64,000 bases of DNA from Bog-950 sp964620645 (GTDB lineage Bacteria > Bacteroidota > Bacteroidia > Chitinophagales > LD1): NCBI GenBank assembly GCA_964620645.1, contig CAZUHU010000002.1, forward strand, positions 1 to 64,000, given 5' to 3'. Position 1 is the first letter of the stretch. Each line of letters begins with the position of its first letter. Below, piece by piece: positions 59,645-64,000 of the stretch. A program made the position numbers and the translations under genes. The notes under the pieces are model-generated. The model saw only the letters and a program-made list of their open reading frames with translations. It ran no database searches and had not been told where the DNA came from.

Positions 59645-62602
59645 TTAAAAAGTAAAGCTCAACTGCACGCTGTAGGTGCGGTAGTTTTTACGGCTCAACA
59701 CCACGTAATCAGTATTTGGGTTGTAAGCGCGTTTAACATCCGGCAGGTTGTTTTGGTAAAAGATGGTTGATTTTGCTATTAAATCGCTGATGGTAAAGCG
59801 AACCATTGCACGGTCTTTTAAAAACTTCTGGCTTAACTGTAAATCCAGTAGCGGCCTCCAGTGTTCATACCAGCTTGGGTTGCCCACTTCGCCAACTGCA
59901 TACAGACGTTGGCCGCTTTGGTTATAAAGCAACGTAGCGCCAAAACCGTATTTAGGGTGCAGGTAAGATAAACCTAGGTTAATGATGTACGGTGATTGAC
60001 CCTGCATAGGGCGTTTCTTTTCATCGCCCGCGTTGTTTTTAACGTTGCTGAGGTTAACGCGCGAATAGATGTAGGCCAGGTTGGCAGTAAAGGTTAAGCC
60101 TTCCAGCTTTTCGCTGGCAAAGCCAAAGTTTTTGCGTAGCTCCACTTCTGCACCTACCAGGTAGGCTGATTGCGCATTGCTGTAAACAAACTGTGGAACA
60201 CCACCGGCAGCCATGGAAGTAAGTTCAATAGTATTGGTAAAGTGCTTGTAGAAAACGCTGGCGTTAATTGCCTGACCCTTGCCCAGGAACCACTCATAAC
60301 GTAAATCAGCATTATGGATAAACGTTTGCATAACATTTACGTTACCGCTAAGGTTAACATCGCGAACAAAGTCATAGTATAAAAATGGCGAGTTCTCGCG
60401 AAACTCAGGCCTGCTCATGCTTTGTGAATACGATGCGCGCAGGTTCATATCCTCGTTAAGCTTGTAAATAAGGTTAACAGAAGGTAACAGGGGGAATGCT
60501 GTTTTTACGTTACCAAGTGTATCGTATTTATAAGCACCTGAAAAGTATGAACGAACGTAGGTGCTATCGGTAAGTTTGGTTTTAATGGTTGGCACATCGC
60601 CGGGGTTATCAATAACTTCAAAGTCAATATTGGTTGGCGAGGTCAGCTCTTGCTTGTACGATTCAAAGCGGAAACCCCATACTGCCTTAAACCTTTCACC
60701 AAAGTTGTTTTCCATCATAACGTAAGCCGCATGCGTGGTGGCTTTGGCGCTGTATTGGTCCTGCGGAAAGGCAACCTGGTTAAGCGTTAGCTTGCCATTG
60801 TCAAAGTTTTGCTGGTTGATGATATTGTCAACATTTGGATCGCGCAGGGTGCTGTCGTATGTATAGTTGGCGCTGGTATAATCAAAGAACAGGTTACGTG
60901 CTTCAAAATTCCGTTCGCGCATTTGAAAGCTATAGCCCACCGTTACAGCCTGTTTAATTCCCTTAATCTTAAACGGCATGCTAAGGTCAGTTGAAGCGCT
61001 GTAAACTTTTTCAGCAAGCTTGCTGTAAAACATAGCGCTTAACTTAGGGTCAGAGCCGCCATTTTGTATCTGATAAATAAAGGGATCAGTGTTTACATTG
61101 GGTTGCCCTTCACCACCGCTGGTATAGAAGCGCTCGTAGGAGTAACGCATGGTTTTAGGTTGATCGCGGTTTATCAACGTTACGCCACCGTTCCACTTCC
61201 ATCGTATTTCACTGCCTTTAAAAATATGGTCGCCACCAAGGTTAGATGATAATACTCTTGAGCTTACAAACTCAAGATTGGTGCGTTGGGCTTCAGTAGC
61301 GCTAAAGTAGCTAACGCCATCGCGCAGTATTGTATTGTTATCGGAGTTAACGGTATAGATGTTCTTCCACGAAATTTTGTGATTGCCTTTTATTACCAGG
61401 CCTAAGTTGCCCAACAATGCTGAAGTAACGGAGTTGTTATACATAGCATCATTATAATCATAGTACAGCGCTTTATCTGCCCAATCATAGCGTTTGCGGG
61501 TTCCCTCGTTATACTGCAGGGTGTTGTTGTAAGATAAGGCAAACACACCACCGAACTGAATATCGTTTTTGCGCACCGCAAAACCGCCGCTCATTTGCAG
61601 GCTTTGGCCGGGGTAAGCCATTTTGCGCTGCTTAACCTTCCAGCTGCTGTTATTGATTTGTTTGCCTAACTGAACCAGGGTGTCCGATGGCAATATCTGC
61701 AGCTTTAAATCATTAAGTGCCACAATGCCGGGAAAGTTACCCGGTAATGGGCGCACACTATTATCAAAACCAAGAAAATCGGTTTTGCTGCCTTCGTAGG
61801 TTTTAAACGGTTTAAAGGTGGTTCCTTCAGTAAAGCTTTGGCCTATAGTTACATTAAAAAAGTTTTTCTCGGGTATTTCTCTTGTGTTAAGCTGTATTAA
61901 ACCACCGGCCCATTCACTTGGCAGGTTAGGCTGGCCCGTTTTCATAATAATAATGTTATCAAGAATGTTAGACGGGAAAACATCAAAAGCAAAGGCCTTT
62001 CTGTCGGGCTCGGTGCTTGGCAAAAGGGTATTGTTCAGTAAGGCCATGTTATAACGGTCGGCAAGGCCGCGTATTACGGCAAACTTGCCATCCTGTATGC
62101 TGGCGCCACTTACGCGTTTAATTACTTCGCTTGAGCTTTTATCCGGCGAGCGCTTAATCTCTTCGCTGCTTATGCCGCTCTGTATTACAGTGCTGTTCTT
62201 TTGCATAACCACTACAGCGCTCTCGTTATCGCGGCGTATAACCTGTGCAGTAACAACGGCCTCTTTCAGGTTAACCGCGTCATCCATTAACGATAAGTAA
62301 AGATTGGTAACCTGGTTTGGTTTAACATCAGCATCCTCCTGTTTTTCCTGGTAACCCAGGTAACGTACCTTAACCTTGTGTTTACCGGCGGGCACTTTGG
62401 AGATAATAAAATTGCCATCTATATCAGTGGCGGCCCCCAGCGAGGTGCTGTCGTCAACCATTACCATTGCCCCTATCAGCGTTTCGCCGGATTTACCGTC
62501 AACCACTTTGCCTGAAATTACCCCTTCCTGCGCTGCAAGCAGAGTAATGTTCAATGTAAAGATAGCGCTAATAAGAAGTGTGATTTTCCCTTTCATACTC
62601 AT
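59645..62602 (-). CDS. TonB-dependent outer-membrane receptor
   Basis: A receptor of about 985 aa that imports a bound ligand using TonB energy. The frame starts at a GTG (62614), but a perfect -7 box at 62624-62617 places the transcript start near 62610, so ATG 62602 (or 62596) is the true start. Signal peptide to about residue 28, CarboxypepD_reg-like domain (about 30-115: ISGKVVDGKSGETLIGAMVMVDD), plug domain (about 120-230: GASIQDGKFAVIRGLADRYNMALLNN), then the 22-stranded barrel ending YSVQLSFTF. No SusD partner is adjacent, so it is not a standard glycan-uptake pair. Ligand unknown. Confidence 0.92.
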   Translation of the reverse strand: MSMKGKITLLISAIFTLNITLLAAQEGVISGKVVDGKSGETLIGAMVMVDDSTSLGAATDIDGNFIISKVPAGKHKVKVRYLGYQEKQEDADVKPNQVTNLYLSLMDDAVNLKEAVVTAQVIRRDNESAVVVMQKNSTVIQSGISSEEIKRSPDKSSSEVIKRVSGASIQDGKFAVIRGLADRYNMALLNNTLLPSTEPDRKAFAFDVFPSNILDNIIIMKTGQPNLPSEWAGGLIQLNTREIPEKNFFNVTIGQSFTEGTTFKPFKTYEGSKTDFLGFDNSVRPLPGNFPGIVALNDLKLQILPSDTLVQLGKQINNSSWKVKQRKMAYPGQSLQMSGGFAVRKNDIQFGGVFALSYNNTLQYNEGTRKRYDWADKALYYDYNDAMYNNSVTSALLGNLGLVIKGNHKISWKNIYTVNSDNNTILRDGVSYFSATEAQRTNLEFVSSRVLSSNLGGDHIFKGSEIRWKWNGGVTLINRDQPKTMRYSYERFYTSGGEGQPNVNTDPFIYQIQNGGSDPKLSAMFYSKLAEKVYSASTDLSMPFKIKGIKQAVTVGYSFQMRERNFEARNLFFDYTSANYTYDSTLRDPNVDNIINQQNFDNGKLTLNQVAFPQDQYSAKATTHAAYVMMENNFGERFKAVWGFRFESYKQELTSPTNIDFEVIDNPGDVPTIKTKLTDSTYVRSYFSGAYKYDTLGNVKTAFPLLPSVNLIYKLNEDMNLRASYSQSMSRPEFRENSPFLYYDFVRDVNLSGNVNVMQTFIHNADLRYEWFLGKGQAINASVFYKHFTNTIELTSMAAGGVPQFVYSNAQSAYLVGAEVELRKNFGFASEKLEGLTFTANLAYIYSRVNLSNVKNNAGDEKKRPMQGQSPYIINLGLSYLHPKYGFGATLLYNQSGQRLYAVGEVGNPSWYEHWRPLLDLQLSQKFLKDRAMVRFTISDLIAKSTIFYQNNLPDVKRAYNPNTDYVVLSRKNYRTYSVQLSFTF

Positions 62603-62616
62603 TATTTTTTGCACTG

Positions 62617-62624
62617 CAAACGTA
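62617..62624 (-). promoter_or_regulatory. -7 box TACGTTTG of the TonB-dependent receptor gene
   Basis: A perfect TAnnTTTG match on the minus strand. It ends 14 nt before ATG 62602 and rules against the more upstream GTG start. Confidence 0.6.
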
Positions 62625-62782
62625 GGTTAACAGTGAAACCAAATTTTGAAGGGATGTTTATGTAATGGTTAAGACAGTTTAAATTGGAAACAGGAAAGGC
62701 ATGAGCGAAATCATGTTCTTTTTATAGGGGAAACCCGCATCAATCTTAAATGTGTGGTAACTTTTTCTTAACATTACAAGGA

Positions 62783-62790
62783 TAGCTTTG
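62783..62790 (+). promoter_or_regulatory. -7 box TAGCTTTG of the response-regulator gene
   Basis: A perfect TAnnTTTG match, 17 nt before ATG 62808, giving a leader of about 11 nt. Confidence 0.6.
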
Positions 62791-62807
62791 CCTCTGAAAT
62801 ATTAAGT

Positions 62808-63488
62808 ATGGAAGTGAATGACGTTAAAATTTTGTTAGTAGATGACGAGGCTGATGTGTTGGACTTTATGAAATACAACCTTGAAAAAGAAGGTTTTTGG
62901 GTTTACACAGCAAAAGATGGAATTGAAGGTATACAGGTTGCAAAAAAGGTAAGTCCCCACATTATTATTCTTGACCTTATGATGCCTAAACTGGATGGCA
63001 TTGAAACCTGCAGGGAACTGCGCCAGATGCCGGAGTTTAAGAATACCATTATCGCCTTTCTTACCGCGCGCGATGAAGATTACTCGCAAATAGCAGGCTT
63101 TGAGGTAGGCGCTGATGATTACATAACCAAGCCTATAAAACCACGTGTTTTTATAAGCCGCATACGCGCTTTGTTGCGCCGTATGGAAACGGACAACGGC
63201 CATGCTAAACTGAAAGTTGGCGATATTGAAATTGACCGCGAGCGTTACATGGTGGTAAAAGGAGGCAATGAAATTCAACTGCCACGTAAGGAGTTTGAAT
63301 TGATGAGCTTGCTGGTTTCAAAACCGGGCCGGGTTTTTAAGCGCGAAGAAATTTTGAGCAAAGTATGGGGTAACGATACCATTGTGGGCGACAGAACCAT
63401 TGATGTACACATACGCAAACTACGCGAGAAGATAGGCGAGGATTATTTTAAAACCATAAAAGGCATAGGCTATAAATTTGATGTATAG
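62808..63488 (+). CDS. OmpR/PhoB-type response regulator
   Basis: A 226-aa two-component transcription factor. Receiver domain (about 5-122) with acidic pair Asp12/Asp13, phospho-acceptor Asp56 (ILDLMMPKLDG), Thr86 and Lys108. DNA-binding winged helix (about 130-226): GDIEIDRERYMV, LPRKEFELMSLLVSKPGRVFKREEILSKVWGND, DRTIDVHIRKLREKIGEDYFKTIKGIGYKFDV. All receiver residues are present. No kinase gene is next to it; the kinase at 34089 is far away. The DUF2490 gene follows 46 bp later. Confidence 0.94.
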   Translation: MEVNDVKILLVDDEADVLDFMKYNLEKEGFWVYTAKDGIEGIQVAKKVSPHIIILDLMMPKLDGIETCRELRQMPEFKNTIIAFLTARDEDYSQIAGFEVGADDYITKPIKPRVFISRIRALLRRMETDNGHAKLKVGDIEIDRERYMVVKGGNEIQLPRKEFELMSLLVSKPGRVFKREEILSKVWGNDTIVGDRTIDVHIRKLREKIGEDYFKTIKGIGYKFDV

Positions 63489-63504
63489 CCTTAAAAACCT
63501 TCTT

Positions 63505-63535
63505 TAGTGCCATCATGTTTTGTACATTGGCACTA
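63505..63535. promoter_or_regulatory. 8-bp inverted repeat spanning the DUF2490 start
   Basis: TAGTGCCA (63505-63512) and TGGCACTA (63528-63535) are separated by 15 bp and the right arm includes the A of the ATG. A -7-like box TACATTGG (63523-63530) lies partly inside. It may be an operator or an RNA hairpin hiding the start codon. Confidence 0.4.
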
Positions 63536-64000
63536 TGCTCCGTCACTCACCTTTATTGTTGCTTGGCTGTTTGCTTGTAAGCACTGCAAGCTACGCACAA
63601 AAAAAGATTGTTAACCAACAGCAAATTTGGTACAGCTATTTTAACCAGGCAGAGTTTGGCAGCAAATGGTTTTTGTTTTCTGAATTAGAGAACAGGCAAT
63701 TTTTTAAACCCTCTGTAGAGAACCAGCTTTTAATACGCGCCCACTTACATTACCGGGTGCATAAGCATTGGGATATTGCAGCAGGCTTCGGTTACTTTTT
63801 GGTTTGTACACAGGATCCTGCAAAGCCCTCTAAACTTTTTAATCCTGAACTAAGGCCCTTTATTGAGGCCAATAACAACTTTAGCTGGGGGCGTTTAACG
63901 CTTACCAACAGGCTTAGGGCCGAGGAGCGTTTCGTACATAAAGTAGCAGCCGGCGAGTTGACGGACGGTTATAATACTAACAGCAGGGTCCGTTACCGGT
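63535..64000 (+). CDS. DUF2490 family outer-membrane protein, 3' end cut off by window edge
   Basis: The frame opens at ATG 63535 and is open for 155 codons to the edge. Signal peptide to about residue 22 (LLLLGCLLVSTASYAQ). The mature part IWYSYFNQAEFGSKWFLFSELENRQFF, then LLIRAHLHYRVHKHWDIAAGFGYFLV, then PELRPFIEANNNFSWGRLTLTNRLRAEERF is the pattern of DUF2490 proteins, small outer-membrane barrels of unknown function. It follows the response regulator and might be under its control. Confidence 0.85.
   Translation, partial: MLRHSPLLLLGCLLVSTASYAQKKIVNQQQIWYSYFNQAEFGSKWFLFSELENRQFFKPSVENQLLIRAHLHYRVHKHWDIAAGFGYFLVCTQDPAKPSKLFNPELRPFIEANNNFSWGRLTLTNRLRAEERFVHKVAAGELTDGYNTNSRVRYR

Noticed and set aside
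1..64000. tRNA or rRNA genes, insertion sequences, integrases, prophage genes
   Set aside because: Read-through found no cloverleaf-like sequences ending in CCA contexts, no rRNA landmarks and no transposase or integrase motifs.

Overview
The window is a stretch of chromosome from a member of the Bacteroidota, probably a Chitinophagales- or Sphingobacteriales-like aerobe. The evidence is: several exported proteins ending in type IX secretion (T9SS) sorting domains; a complete Bat (aerotolerance) gene cluster; a DUF3078 protein and a TonB-dependent receptor with a carboxypeptidase-like N-terminal domain; and repeated promoters of the Bacteroidota -7 type (TAnnTTTG) with almost no Shine-Dalgarno sequences. 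Genes are dense on both strands. I see no rRNA, tRNA, CRISPR array, insertion sequence, prophage or integrase, so this looks like core chromosome.

Layout. 1-17.6 kb: a truncated PhoD-like phosphatase, a DEAD-box RNA helicase with a structured leader, an exported GH13 alpha-glucosidase, two T9SS cargo proteins, an unknown helical protein, an alpha/beta hydrolase, an M1 aminopeptidase lipoprotein and a CocE/NonD-type hydrolase. 17.8-26.5 kb: HtpX-like M48 protease with LemA, an unknown exported protein with a thioester-like Cys/Gln pair, uridine kinase, an M48 lipoprotein, rbfA with a LolC/E-like permease, an MsbA-like exporter and an outer-membrane barrel. 26.6-37.5 kb: an LVIVD-repeat lipoprotein; an ECF sigma factor overlapping a gene for a membrane protein with a long charged linker and a beta-barrel end; an ABC-F ATPase; an exported protein with DnaJ-type zinc-finger repeats; an RluA-type pseudouridine synthase; a histidine kinase; and a CHRD-like lipoprotein next to a second ECF sigma factor and its RskA-type anti-sigma factor.

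37.6-41.6 kb: a minus-strand operon of a TonB-C-like protein, a PadR regulator and a PspC protein. Its promoter carries a perfect 21-bp inverted repeat centred on the -33 position, a convincing autoregulatory operator. A DUF3078 protein follows. 41.9-50.4 kb: the Bat cluster (MoxR ATPase, DUF58 protein, a BatD-like small protein, BatA, BatB, BatC, BatD, BatE), largely co-transcribed. 50.5-64 kb: mscL, an outer-membrane protein, a DnaQ exonuclease fused to a degenerate GIY-YIG/UvrC-like domain, an orphan HisB-type phosphatase, slyD, a methyltransferase, queA, a 51-bp-repeat protein, a large T9SS surface protein, a TonB-dependent receptor, an OmpR-type response regulator and a truncated DUF2490 protein.

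Regulatory themes visible in the DNA: perfect TAnnTTTG -7 boxes at eight or more genes; three genes whose -7 box (two perfect, one with a single mismatch) ends exactly 7 nt before the ATG, implying leaderless mRNAs; a GCCGGCTTAA element recurring only between genes or in leaders; and several strong intrinsic terminators that set transcript boundaries.
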